This document shows positions 23,401 to 35,130 of a stretch of DNA of 64,000 nt, piece by piece (position 1 is the stretch's first letter; the number at the start of each line of letters is the position of its first letter). The stretch lies in contig OY804579.1 in assembly GCA_963680875.1 (NCBI GenBank), positions 25,529,804-25,593,803 on the forward strand. The letters run 5' to 3'. Under the pieces are notes generated by a model that saw only the letters and a list, made by a program, of their open reading frames with translations, did not search any database and was not told where the DNA came from. The stretch is from Bathymodiolus brooksi (Eukaryota; Mollusca; Bivalvia; Mytilida; Modiolidae). A program made the position numbers and the translations under genes.

Positions 23401-26400
23401 GACAGAATGATTTCTGTGAGATAACTTAAGTTGTAGTTGACAGATCCTTCTGTCGTTGTTATCTGTCTATAGACAGAATGATTTCTGTGTGATAACTTAA
23501 GTTATAGTTGACGGATCCTTCTGTCGTTGTAATCCTTCTATAGACAGAATGATTTCTGTGTGATAACTTAAGTTATAGTTGACGGATCCTTCTGTCGTTG
23601 TTATCTGTCTATAGACAGAATGATTTCTGTGAGATAACTTAAGTTGTAGTTGACGGATCCTTCTGTCGTTGTTATCCTTCTATAGACAGAATGATTTCTG
23701 TGAGATAACTTAAGTTGTAGTTGACAGATCCTTCTGTCGTTGTTATCTGTCTATAGACAGAATGATTTCTGTGTGATAACTTAAGTTATAGTTGACGGAT
23801 CCTTCTGTCGTTGTAATCCTTCTATAGACAGAATGATTTCTGTGTGATAACTTAAGTTATAGTTGACGGATCCTTCTGTCGTTGTTATCTGTCTATAGAC
23901 AGAATGATTTCTGTGAGATAACTTAAGTTGTAGTTGACGGATCCTTCTGTCGTTGTAATCCTTCTATAGACAGAAAGATTTCTGTGTGATAACTTAAGTT
24001 ATAGTTGACGGATCCTTCTGTCGTTGTAATCCTTCTATAGACAGAATGATTTCTGTGTGATAACTTAAGTTGTAGTTGACGGATCCTTCTGTCATTGTAA
24101 TCCTTCTATAGACAGAAAGATTTCTGTGTGATAACTTAAGTTATAGTTGACAGATCCTTCTGTTGTTGTTATCCTTCTATAGACAGAATGATTTCTGTGA
24201 GATAACTTAAGTTGTAGTTGACGGATCCTTCTGTCGTTGTAATCCTTCTATAGACAGAATGATTTCTGTGTGATAGCTTAAGTTGTAGTTGACGGATCCT
24301 TCTGTCGTTGTAATCCTTCTATAGACAGAATGATTTCTGTGTGATAACTTAAGTTGTAGTTGACAGATCCTTCTGTCGTTGTTATCTGTCTATAGACAGA
24401 ATGATTTCTGTGTGATAACTTAAGTTGTAGTTGACAGATCCTTCTGTCGTTGTAATCCTTCTATAGACAGAAAGATTTCTGTGTGATAACTTAAGTTGTA
24501 GTTGACGGATCCTTCTGTCGTTGTAATCCTTCTATAGACAGAATGATTTCTGTGTGATAACTTAAGTTGTAGTTGACGGATCCTTCTGTCGTTGTAATCC
24601 TTCTATAGACAGAATGATTTCTGTGAGATAACTTAAGTTATAGTTGACGGATCCTTCTGTCGTTGTTATCTGTCTATAGACAGAATGATTTCTGTGTGAT
24701 AACTTAAGTTGTAGTTGACGGATCCTTCTGTCGTTGTTATCTGTCTATAGACAGAATGATTTCTGTGTGATAACTTAAGTTGTAGTTGACGGATCCTTCT
24801 GTCGTTGTAATCCTTCTATAGACAATCCTTCTGTCGTTGTAATCCTTCTATAGACAGAAAGATTTCTGTGTGATAACTTAAGTTGTAGTTGACGGATCCT
24901 TCTGCCATTGTTATCCTTCTATAGACAGAATGATTTCTGTGTGATAACTTAAGTTGTAGTTGACGGATCCTTCTGTCGTTGTAATCCTTCTATAGACAGA
25001 AAGATTTCTGTGTGATAACTTAAGTTGTAGTTGACAGATCCTTCTGTCGTTGTAATCCTTCTATAGACAGAAAGATTTCTGTGTGATAACTTAAGTTATA
25101 GTTGGCAGATCCTTCTGTCGTTGTTATCCTTCTATAGACAGAATGATTTCTGTGTGATAACTTAAGTTGTAGTTGATGGATCCTTCTGTCGTTGTAATCC
25201 TTCTATAGACAGAATGATTTCTGTGAGATAACTTAAGTTGTAGTTGACGGATCCTTCTGTCGTTGTAATTCTTCTATAGACAGAATGATTTCTGTGTGAT
25301 AACTTAAGTTGTAGTTGACGGATCCTTCTGTCGTTGTAATCCTTCTATAGACAGAATGATTTCTGTGTGATAACTTAAGTTGTAGTTGACAGATCCTTCT
25401 GTCGTTGTAATCCTTCTATAGACAGAATGATTTCTGTGTGATAACTTAAGTTGTAGTTGACGGATCCTTCTGTCGTTGTTATCCTTCTATAGACAGAATG
25501 ATTTCTGTGTGATAACTTAAGTTATAGTTGACAGATCCTTCTGTCGTTGTAATCCTTCTATAGGCAGAATGATTTCTGTGTGATAACTTAAGTTGTAGTT
25601 GACAGATCCTTCTGTCGTTGTTATCTGTCTATAGACAGAATGATTTCTTTGAGATAACTTAAGTTATAGTTGACGGATTCTTCTGTCATTGTTATCTGTC
25701 TATAGACAGAATGATTTCTGTGTGATAACTTAAGTTGTAGTTGACGGATCCTTCTGTCGTTGTTATCTGTCTATAGACAGAATGATTTCTGTGTGATAAC
25801 TTAAGTTGTAGTTGACGGATCCTTCTGTCGTTGTAATCCTTCTATAGACAGAATGATTTCTGTGAGATAACTTAAGTTATAGTTGACGGATCCTTCTGTC
25901 GTTGTTTTCTGTCTATAGACAGAAAGATTTCTGTGAGATAACTTAAGTTGTAGTTGACAGATCCTTCTGTCGTTGTTATCCTTCTATAGACAGAATCATT
26001 TCTGTGAGATAACTTAAGTTATAGTTGACGGATCCTTCTGTCGTTGTTATCTGTCTATAGACAGAATGATTTCTGTGTGATAACTTAAGTTGTAGTTGAC
26101 AGATCCTTCTGTCGTTGTTATCCTTCTATAGACAGAATGATTTCTGTGTGATAACTTAAGTTGTAGTTGACGGATCCTTCTGTCGTTGTTATCCTTCTAT
26201 AGACAGAATGATTTCTGTGTGATAACTTAAGTTGTAGTTGACGGATCCTTCTGTCGTTGTTATCTGTCTATAGACAGAATGATTTCTGTGTGATAACTTA
26301 AGTTGTAGTTGACAGATCCTTCTGTCGTTGTTATCCTTCTATAGACAGAATGATTTCTGTGTGATAACTTAAGTTGTAGTTGACGGATCCTTCTGTCGTT

Positions 26401-29400
26401 GTTATCTGTCTATAGACAGAAAGATTTCTGTGAGATAACTTAAGTTGTAGTTGACAGATCCTTCTGTCGTTGTTATCCTTCTATAGACAGAATGATTTCT
26501 GTGTGATAACTTAAGTTGTAGTTGACGGATCCTTCTGTCGTTGTTATCTGTCTATAGACAGAAAGATTTCTGTGTGATAACTTAAGTTGTAGTTGACGGA
26601 TCCTTCTGTCGTTGTTATCTGTCTATAGACAGAAAGATTTCTGTGAGATAACTTAAGTTGTAGTTGACGGATCCTTCTGTCGTTGTAATCCTTCTATAGA
26701 CAGAATGATTTCTGTGTGATAGCTTAAGTTGTAGTTGACGGATCCTTCTGTCGTTGTAATCCTTCTATAGACAGAATGATTTCTGTGTGATAACTTAAGT
26801 TGTAGTTGACAGATCCTTCTGTCGTTGTTATCTGTCTATAGACAGAATGATTTCTGTGTGATAACTTAAGTTGTAGTTGACAGATCCTTCTGTCGTTGTA
26901 ATCCTTCTATAGACAGAAAGATTTCTGTGTGATAACTTAAGTTGTAGTTGACGGATCCTTCTGTCGTTGTAATCCTTCTATAGACAGAATGATTTCTGTG
27001 TGATAACTTAAGTTGTAGTTGACGGATCCTTCTGTCGTTGTAATCCTTCTATAGACAGAATGATTTCTGTGAGATAACTTAAGTTATAGTTGACGGATCC
27101 TTCTGTCGTTGTTATCTGTCTATAGACAGAATGATTTCTGTGTGATAACTTAAGTTGTAGTTGACGGATCCTTCTGTCGTTGTTATCTGTCTATAGACAG
27201 AATGATTTCTGTGTGATAACTTAAGTTGTAGTTGACGGATCCTTCTGTCGTTGTAATCCTTCTATAGACAATCCTTCTGTCGTTGTAATCCTTCTATAGA
27301 CAGAATGATTTCTGTGTGATAACTTAAGTTGTAGTTGACGGATCCTTCTGTCGTTGTTATCTGTCTATAGACAGAATGATTTCTGTGTGATAACTTAAGT
27401 TGTAGTTGACAGATCCTTCTGTCGTTGTTATCCTTCTATAGACAGAATGATTTCTGTGTGATAACTTAAGTTGTAGTTGACGGATCCTTCTGTCGTTGTT
27501 ATCTGTCTATAGACAGAAAGATTTCTGTGAGATAACTTAAGTTGTAGTTGACAGATCCTTCTGTCGTTGTTATCCTTCTATAGACAGAATGATTTCTGTG
27601 TGATAACTTAAGTTGTAGTTGACGGATCCTTCTGTCGTTGTTATCTGTCTATAGACAGAAAGATTTCTGTGTGATAACTTAAGTTGTAGTTGACGGATCC
27701 TTCTGTCGTTGTTATCTGTCTATAGACAGAAAGATTTCTGTGAGATAACTTAAGTTGTAGTTGACGGATCCTTCTGTCGTTGTAATCCTTCTATAGACAG
27801 AATGATTTCTGTGTGATAGCTTAAGTTGTAGTTGACGGATCCTTCTGTCGTTGTAATCCTTCTATAGACAGAATGATTTCTGTGTGATAACTTAAGTTGT
27901 AGTTGACAGATCCTTCTGTCGTTGTTATCTGTCTATAGACAGAATGATTTCTGTGTGATAACTTAAGTTGTAGTTGACAGATCCTTCTGTCGTTGTAATC
28001 CTTCTATAGACAGAAAGATTTCTGTGTGATAACTTAAGTTGTAGTTGACGGATCCTTCTGTCGTTGTAATCCTTCTATAGACAGAATGATTTCTGTGTGA
28101 TAACTTAAGTTGTAGTTGACGGATCCTTCTGTCGTTGTAATCCTTCTATAGACAGAATGATTTCTGTGAGATAACTTAAGTTATAGTTGACGGATCCTTC
28201 TGTCGTTGTTATCTGTCTATAGACAGAATGATTTCTGTGTGATAACTTAAGTTGTAGTTGACGGATCCTTCTGTCGTTGTTATCTGTCTATAGACAGAAT
28301 GATTTCTGTGTGATAACTTAAGTTGTAGTTGACGGATCCTTCTGTCGTTGTAATCCTTCTATAGACAATCCTTCTGTCGTTGTAATCCTTCTATAGACAG
28401 AAAGATTTCTGTGTGATAACTTAAGTTGTAGTTGACGGATCCTTCTGCCATTGTTATCCTTCTATAGACAGAATGATTTCTGTGTGATAACTTAAGTTGT
28501 AGTTGACGGATCCTTCTGTCGTTGTAATCCTTCTATAGACAGAAAGATTTCTGTGTGATAACTTAAGTTGTAGTTGACAGATCCTTCTGTCGTTGTAATC
28601 CTTCTATAGACAGAAAGATTTCTGTGTGATAACTTAAGTTATAGTTGGCAGATCCTTCTGTCGTTGTTATCCTTCTATAGACAGAATGATTTCTGTGTGA
28701 TAACTTAAGTTATAGTTGACGGATCCTTCTGTCATTGTAATCCTTCTATAGACAGAATGATTTCTGTGTGATAACTTAAGTTGTAGTTGACGGATCCTTC
28801 TGTCGTTGTAATCCTTCTATAGACAGAATGATTTCTGTGTGATAACTTAAGTTGTAGTTGATGGATCCTTCTGTCGTTGTAATCCTTCTATAGACAGAAT
28901 GATTTCTGTGAGATAACTTAAGTTGTAGTTGACGGATCCTTCTGTCGTTGTAATTCTTCTATAGACAGAATGATTTCTGTGTGATAACTTAAGTTGTAGT
29001 TGACGGATCCTTCTGTCGTTGTAATCCTTCTATAGACAGAATGATTTCTGTGTGATAACTTAAGTTGTAGTTGACAGATCCTTCTGTCGTTGTAATCCTT
29101 CTATAGACAGAATGATTTCTGTGTGATAACTTAAGTTGTAGTTGACGGATCCTTCTGTCGTTGTTATCCTTCTATAGACAGAATGATTTCTGTGTGATAA
29201 CTTAAGTTATAGTTGACAGATCCTTCTGTCGTTGTAATCCTTCTATAGGCAGAATGATTTCTGTGTGATAACTTAAGTTGTAGTTGACAGATCCTTCTGT
29301 CGTTGTTATCTGTCTATAGACAGAATGATTTCTTTGAGATAACTTAAGTTATAGTTGACGGATTCTTCTGTCATTGTTATCTGTCTATAGACAGAATGAT

Positions 29401-31002
29401 TTCTGTGTGATAACTTAAGTTGTAGTTGACGGATCCTTCTGTCGTTGTTATCTGTCTATAGACAGAATGATTTCTGTGTGATAACTTAAGTTGTAGTTGA
29501 CGGATCCTTCTGTCGTTGTAATCCTTCTATAGACAGAATGATTTCTGTGAGATAACTTAAGTTATAGTTGACGGATCCTTCTGTCGTTGTTTTCTGTCTA
29601 TAGACAGAAAGATTTCTGTGAGATAACTTAAGTTGTAGTTGACAGATCCTTCTGTCGTTGTTATCCTTCTATAGACAGAATCATTTCTGTGAGATAACTT
29701 AAGTTATAGTTGACGGATCCTTCTGTCGTTGTTATCTGTCTATAGACAGAATGATTTCTGTGTGATAACTTAAGTTGTAGTTGACAGATCCTTCTGTCGT
29801 TGTTATCCTTCTATAGACAGAATGATTTCTGTGTGATAACTTAAGTTGTAGTTGACGGATCCTTCTGTCGTTGTTATCCTTCTATAGACAGAATGATTTC
29901 TGTGTGATAACTTAAGTTGTAGTTGACGGATCCTTCTGTCGTTGTTATCTGTCTATAGACAGAATGATTTCTGTGTGATAACTTAAGTTGTAGTTGACAG
30001 ATCCTTCTGTCGTTGTTATCCTTCTATAGACAGAATGATTTCTGTGTGATAACTTAAGTTGTAGTTGACGGATCCTTCTGTCGTTGTTATCTGTCTATAG
30101 ACAGAAAGATTTCTGTGAGATAACTTAAGTTGTAGTTGACAGATCCTTCTGTCGTTGTTATCCTTCTATAGACAGAATGATTTCTGTGTGATAACTTAAG
30201 TTGTAGTTGACGGATCCTTCTGTCGTTGTTATCTGTCTATAGACAGAAAGATTTCTGTGTGATAACTTAAGTTGTAGTTGACGGATCCTTCTGTCGTTGT
30301 TATCTGTCTATAGACAGAAAGATTTCTGTGAGATAACTTAAGTTGTAGTTGACGGATCCTTCTGTCGTTGTAATCCTTCTATAGACAGAATGATTTCTGT
30401 GAGATAGCTTAAGTTATATTTGACGGATCCTTCTGTCGTTGTTATCTGTCTATAGACAGAAAGATTTCTGTGAGATAACTTAAGTTGTAGTTGACGGATC
30501 CTTCTGTCGTTGTAATCCTTCTATAGACAGAATGATTTCTGTGTGATAACTTAAGTTATAGTTGACGGATCCTTCTGTCGTTGTAATCCTTCTATAGACA
30601 GAATGATTTCTGTGAGATAACTTAAGTTGTAGTTGACAGATCCTTCTGTCGTTGTTATCTGTCTATAGACAGAATGATTTCTGTGAGATAGCTTAAGTTA
30701 TAGTTGACGGATCCTTCTGTCGTTGTTATCTGTCTATAGACAGAAAGATTTCTGTGAGATAACTTAAGTTGTAGTTGACGGATCCTTCTGTCGTTGTAAT
30801 CCTTCTATAGACAGAATGATTTCTGTGTGATAACTTAAGTTATAGTTGACGGATCCTTCTGTCGTTGTAATCCTTCTATAGACAGAATTATTTCTGTGAG
30901 ATAACTTAAGTTGTAGTTGACAGATCCTTCTGTCGTTGTTATCTGTCTATAGACAGAATGATTTCTGTGAGATAACTTAAGTTGTAGTTGACGAATCCTT
31001 CT
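17416..31002 (+). repeat. 71-bp satellite array, about 191 monomers
   Basis: Head-to-tail 71-bp monomers fill about 13.59 kb. Each contains CTATAGACAGAATGATTTC, TGATAACTTAAGTT and TAGTTGACGGATCCTTCTG. Monomers vary at a few fixed sites: CCTTCTATAG versus CTGTCTATAG, GTGTGATA versus GTGAGATA, GTTGTAG versus GTTATAG, ACGGATC versus ACAGATC, TGTTATC versus TGTAATC, and AATGATT versus AAAGATT. The CTGTC form creates the perfect 14-bp palindrome CTGTCTATAGACAG. Every monomer also has the short hairpin ACAGAA-TGAT-TTCTGT, CTTAAG and GGATCC. Three identical 32-bp short monomers start at about 24821, 27267 and 28364. The array probably lies in the last PDXDC1 intron. Confidence 0.97.
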
Positions 31003-31277
31003 ACATTTTTAGCACAAAGATGCTGGGCTCTGACTAAAGGTTGGTATTGTAACCTAACCTATTTACAAACAAGAAAATCACAGAAAGAAAGATACCCCAC
31101 AGATTTGTTGTAGTGTTTACTGTTTAAGTGATATGTGAGGACAAATTTTAATTAGTTAAAGATTAACATAGGACCATATGTGAAATGAATAAACAATTTG
31201 TTCTCAATATTTACACGTGATTGAACATAAATTGTATTCATGTGAGTGATACCGTCTCTATTGAACCTCTAGTTTTT
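31003..31277 (+). repeat. Right remnant of the repeat that hosts the satellite
   Basis: The first part (ATTTTTAGCACAAAG through ACAAACAAGA) matches the sequence right of the solitary monomer at 4942-5060. The segment ends with GTGAGTGATACCGTCTC...GAACCTCTAGTTTTT (31241-31277), a degraded AGCTCACC-family 3' terminus. The array therefore appears to sit inside a copy of that family. Confidence 0.6.
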
Positions 31278-31299
31278 ATTTCATTCAATTTTTTTTCAG

Positions 31300-31324
31300 A
31301 AATGATGGAACAGATGTTAAGTAG
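31300..31324 (+). CDS. PDXDC1: PDXDC1 homologue, probable terminal coding exon
   Basis: A strong acceptor (long T tract ending TTTTTTTTCAG at 31299) precedes it. Joined to the exon ending at 16944 it completes a Lys codon and reads NDGTDVK then TAG (31322-31324). The resulting SPTVKNDGTDVK end is hydrophilic like the preceding tail. Support is the acceptor, the frame match and the poly(A) signal at 31811, against none before the satellite. The longer overlapping ORF (31221-31523) uses a different frame and turns into implausible sequence, so I read it as UTR. Confidence 0.55.
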
Positions 31325-31830
31325 TAACCAAGAAAAGATAGATTGTCATTACATTCCAGTTGTAGACATACGGTACACAGAGGGACATTGTTATACCAAT
31401 TATGTAAATTCATTTTGTAGTCGTTTGTATTGCATGACAATTATTTTATCATTTGTATTTTCTCATTCATTTCTGAAGACAAAATCACACCAATGTACAA
31501 ATACATGTAATGAATCAAGTTAAATTTTATTGCTTTGTGAATTTTTTTTTTTTATGAAATCCAAAAAGATAACTTATTACAATCTGTGAAAAGCTAATTT
31601 ACGGTCAAATTTGTAATTCAAAACACCAATCGTAAGGGAATACGATTGTTTTAAATCATGTCAATTCCAATCATGTTCCGTCTTTTTTCGTGTCATGACG
31701 TCTGAAATGTTAGGCAGACCACTTCCAGTGTTTATGCTATTACTGTGACAACGTCAACATATCATAGTCGTAGATTATAAGTAATTGTAATATGGAGACG
31801 ATGGAGGCCAAATAAAGCTTGACTTGTTAT
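31325..31830 (+). other. Probable 3' UTR of the PDXDC1 homologue
   Basis: AT-rich non-coding sequence following the proposed terminal exon and reaching the AATAAA at 31811. The extent depends on the terminal-exon reading; further AATAAA motifs occur downstream, for example near 32232. Confidence 0.4.
31811..31816 (+). terminator. AATAAA poly(A) signal
   Basis: The first AATAAA after the proposed stop at 31322-31324, giving a 3' UTR of about 500 bases. Such hexamers are frequent in AT-rich DNA, so cDNA is needed to confirm use. Confidence 0.4.
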
Positions 31831-33398
31831 CTATGATAACTATAAAGTGTATCACTTCCTGTATAAAGGTGTATACAGATGCTGAATAATTCGATTTTCA
31901 GCTTTCAAATATATGATTGGGTTGTAAAGTTTCTTTTTCAGTTGATCAATGGGTGAGGATTTTTAAGCTTCAAGCATATGAATGAATATTGTTTTGATGC
32001 TGAGGGAATATATGAATGGAGGTGTTTTGATGCTGAGGGAATATATGAATGGGGATGTTTTTCTAGTTCCATCAACACTACCATACACAATTTTACCTTT
32101 AAGAAAATTAAAAGAATGATTGTAGTCAAAACAACAGAAATTAGGATTTAAATTATATTTGATGTTTTGTGCATTTTGAATTGTTCATTGAGAAATAATT
32201 CATGAAAGCCATAGTTTGTATCCAATATTAACATGGGTAAATAAAATGCACCGAAAATAATGTTACTCATGTTAAAGCATTATACAAACTATTGCTTCCA
32301 TGAATTATTTCGATTCTAGTAAGAACATTTTTCCTGTATGAATACATGAATTTTCTTAGGAATGATGTTTATAATTTGTTTTATCACGGTATTATTTATA
32401 TAGCCAATGAAGGACATATGTTAGAAGATAATGTACATGTTTGTATTACATCTATCTTATAGATTATTTCATATTTCACACATCTGCTTATTTCTTTTCA
32501 TAATAATAAATACAGTTAAGTACATTAATGCTACAGTCTACTATTTGATCAGTTATATAAAGCTTTCATTGTCTTGGTATATAGCATACATCTATGAATG
32601 GAACATCTCATTATTGTTTGCTTTATACTGAAGATTGTGGTATAAGTCAAATATATACAGGCATTGTGGGATATCAAATTGATTTTGTTCTCTGTTGGAA
32701 CAAGCGAGAAATATTCTATTAAAGTCCCAGTTTTGATCCTTAAGCAAGATATTTGGTATCTCAAGACAGTGTGTCTAAATATATTAATGTCATAATAACA
32801 ATGTGTTCAAAACATTTTTTAATGGTAAATTGATCATGTAGGACTGTAATGTGTATTTATCTTTTTTAACTGCCAACAAATTTCATTTTTTTTTTCATGC
32901 ATTTTTCTTTTGATATGTGTTTTTTTTTGTGTTAGTATTTTATTTATTACATTTATATTTTGTATTTATGGTTATAATTAATGTATAGGTTTATTTACAT
33001 CATCACCATAATTGATGGTAATTATAATATTAAGTATTATTGTTAAATGGCTCTCATTGTAATGTGATACAGCACATCATTGTTCTGATAGATTTATATT
33101 TCTCTTTGTGTGGCAATTATTTTAAATTGATGGAGATTGATGAATGGCTTTTGACAGAAATCCTTTTTTTTTTTAAATCAGAAAAATACTATATTTTTAC
33201 GACATCAACAGTGTAGTGTAATATATATTTATTATTATTTCCATTGAATGATTTTCTTTGACATTTAAATTTTGTTTGTAATGACGTAAGATGTATACAT
33301 ACATATATTGTATAATTTATATATGCATGAAATAAGTGAAATATTGTGATATATGAAATTACTCTTAAAAATCCTTTTTATTTATTTTATTTATTATT
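31831..33398. other. Downstream sequence, no gene
   Basis: AT-rich. It contains a 33-bp direct duplication at 31990-32056 (GATGCTGAGGGAATATATGA repeated) and the long hairpin at 32192-32311. No coding region is supported. Confidence 0.5.
32192..32311. repeat. 120-base imperfect hairpin
   Basis: GAAATAATTCATG...ATAGTTTGTAT on the left pairs with ATACAAACTAT...CATGAATTATTTC on the right. Pairing resumes inside (TTAACATGGGTAA with TTACTCATGTTAA), leaving a loop of about 20 bases. It could be a tiny MITE or an RNA hairpin. It lies downstream of, or within, a long 3' UTR of the host gene. Confidence 0.8.
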
Positions 33399-34804
33399 AG
33401 CTTACCTGACCCAACATAGAGTGTTTTGGGAGCTATTGTCATCACTTTGAGTGCGTCGTTTGTAAACTTTTCAAATTTTAATCTTCACCTCTGAAAACCA
33501 CTGGGCCAAATGGAACCAAACATGGTAGTAATGTTCATTGGATGATCTTCTGTTTTTTTTAATCAGAAATGCACAAAAGGAACAAGAGGCCCAACAGTGT
33601 CAAAACGGATACTGTTTTTGTACGTGGAGCATTTATTTTTCAACCAAATCTGATGATTTTTTTCTTGATGTTCCATTTAAAATTCTCTATGCGAAGTATC
33701 CAACAGATTTTGTATTGCTCTAACAATTTCTACGAGGGGACTAACACCTAAAATGTACAATTTTATGTTAAGTCCAATGTCTATGGGTTTCTACTTCACA
33801 CTGTTAATGAAATTCCCACCTACATTTGTCAAACAGATTTGACCTATCTCTTACAGTTTTTTGCATTATGTGAATGTTCCTTGGATGGTTCTACACCTGA
33901 TCTATTATTTTGGTGCAGATTGGAAATCCAACATGGCTGCCAGGGACAATAATGTGTTCTAATTGGTTGAAACTTTGAAGATCTTCTTGTCAGAAACTAC
34001 TCAGCCCATAGAATTGTTACATTATAGAAATGATGACTGTGTTGTCCTCTGCCAAGTTTGTTATTTTTTTGCAGATCGCATTTCCAAGATGGCCGCCACA
34101 GGACAACTTAAAGTTTACCATTGGACCCTTATGGGAATTTCATTGAAAAACCTTTTTGTGAGAAACTACTCAACAAATTGAATATTTTGCATTATATGAA
34201 TGTTCCTTGGATGGTTATACACCTGATCTATTATTTTGGTGCAGATCTGAAATCCAACATGGCTGCCAGGGCCAATAGTGTGTTCTGATTGGTTGAAACT
34301 TTGAAGATCTTCTTGTCAGAAACTACTCAGCCGATGGAATTGTAACATAATAGAAATGATGACTGGGTCTACCAAGTTTGTTATTTTTGTGCCGATCGGA
34401 AATCCAAGATGGCAGCCACAGGGCGACTTAGTTTAACATTGGACCCTATGGGAATTTCATTCAAAGACCTTTTTGTGAGAAACTACTTGACAAATTGAAT
34501 ATTTTGCATTATTTGAATGTTCCTTGGATGGTCCTATACCTGATTTATAATTTTGGAGCAGATCGAAAATTGTCGGGGCCAATAATGTGTTCTGATTGGT
34601 TGAAACTGAAGATCTTTTTAATTTTGACTTGCAAAACAAAAACTTTAGGTTTTCAGAATTTATGGAGCACACATTCAGTAGTAAGCAAATTGTGTCTAAA
34701 GTCACTAGAAAAATATGAATCTTTGTTAGACTTGGCGTTTCTAAAGGTTTACCCTGCCAAGTTTTACCAGGGGAGCGATTACAGGCTCTCTAGAGCCTCT
34801 AGTT
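33399..34804 (+). repeat. AGCTCACC-type repeat, full-length diverged copy
   Basis: Starts AGCTTACCTGACCCAAC and ends GGGAGCGATTACAGGCTCTCTAGAGCCTCTAGTTT. The body repeats a block of about 318 bp (TGTTCTGATTGGTTGAAACT near 33954 and 34272). The ORFs at 33538-34809 are shadows of it. Confidence 0.75.
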
Positions 34805-35130
34805 TATGAAACTATTCATTTAAAAATGCTGAATGCTCTCTTAAGGTTGCCGATCAGATTTTACAACAGAATAATGAAAGATAGTTTTATTATTGTTCAA
34901 TTACGTGGTATTTATAGATTTCTATGAAAGATGGCACAGGCTACGAATACGACGGAAATGTATTCGTAGCCTGGGTTCTACAAGTATGACGAGCGGAAGT
35001 TGTGACTAAATGATCAATAGGTTTCTGGACATGGACACCTATTTTACGGAAATTAATCACATATTGCTAGCATCTAGAGGCTACGAATACGACGGATTTC
35101 TCGATTTTCTTATTAAATTCTATTGTTTTT

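Noticed and set aside
17416..31002. CRISPR array
   Set aside because: Repeats are contiguous, with no unique spacers, and the DNA is animal with spliced genes.
31221..31523. 100-residue ORF starting before the exon at 31300
   Set aside because: It crosses the acceptor, does not match the phase of the PDXDC1 exon at 16850-16944, and its later part is AT-rich and unlike protein.
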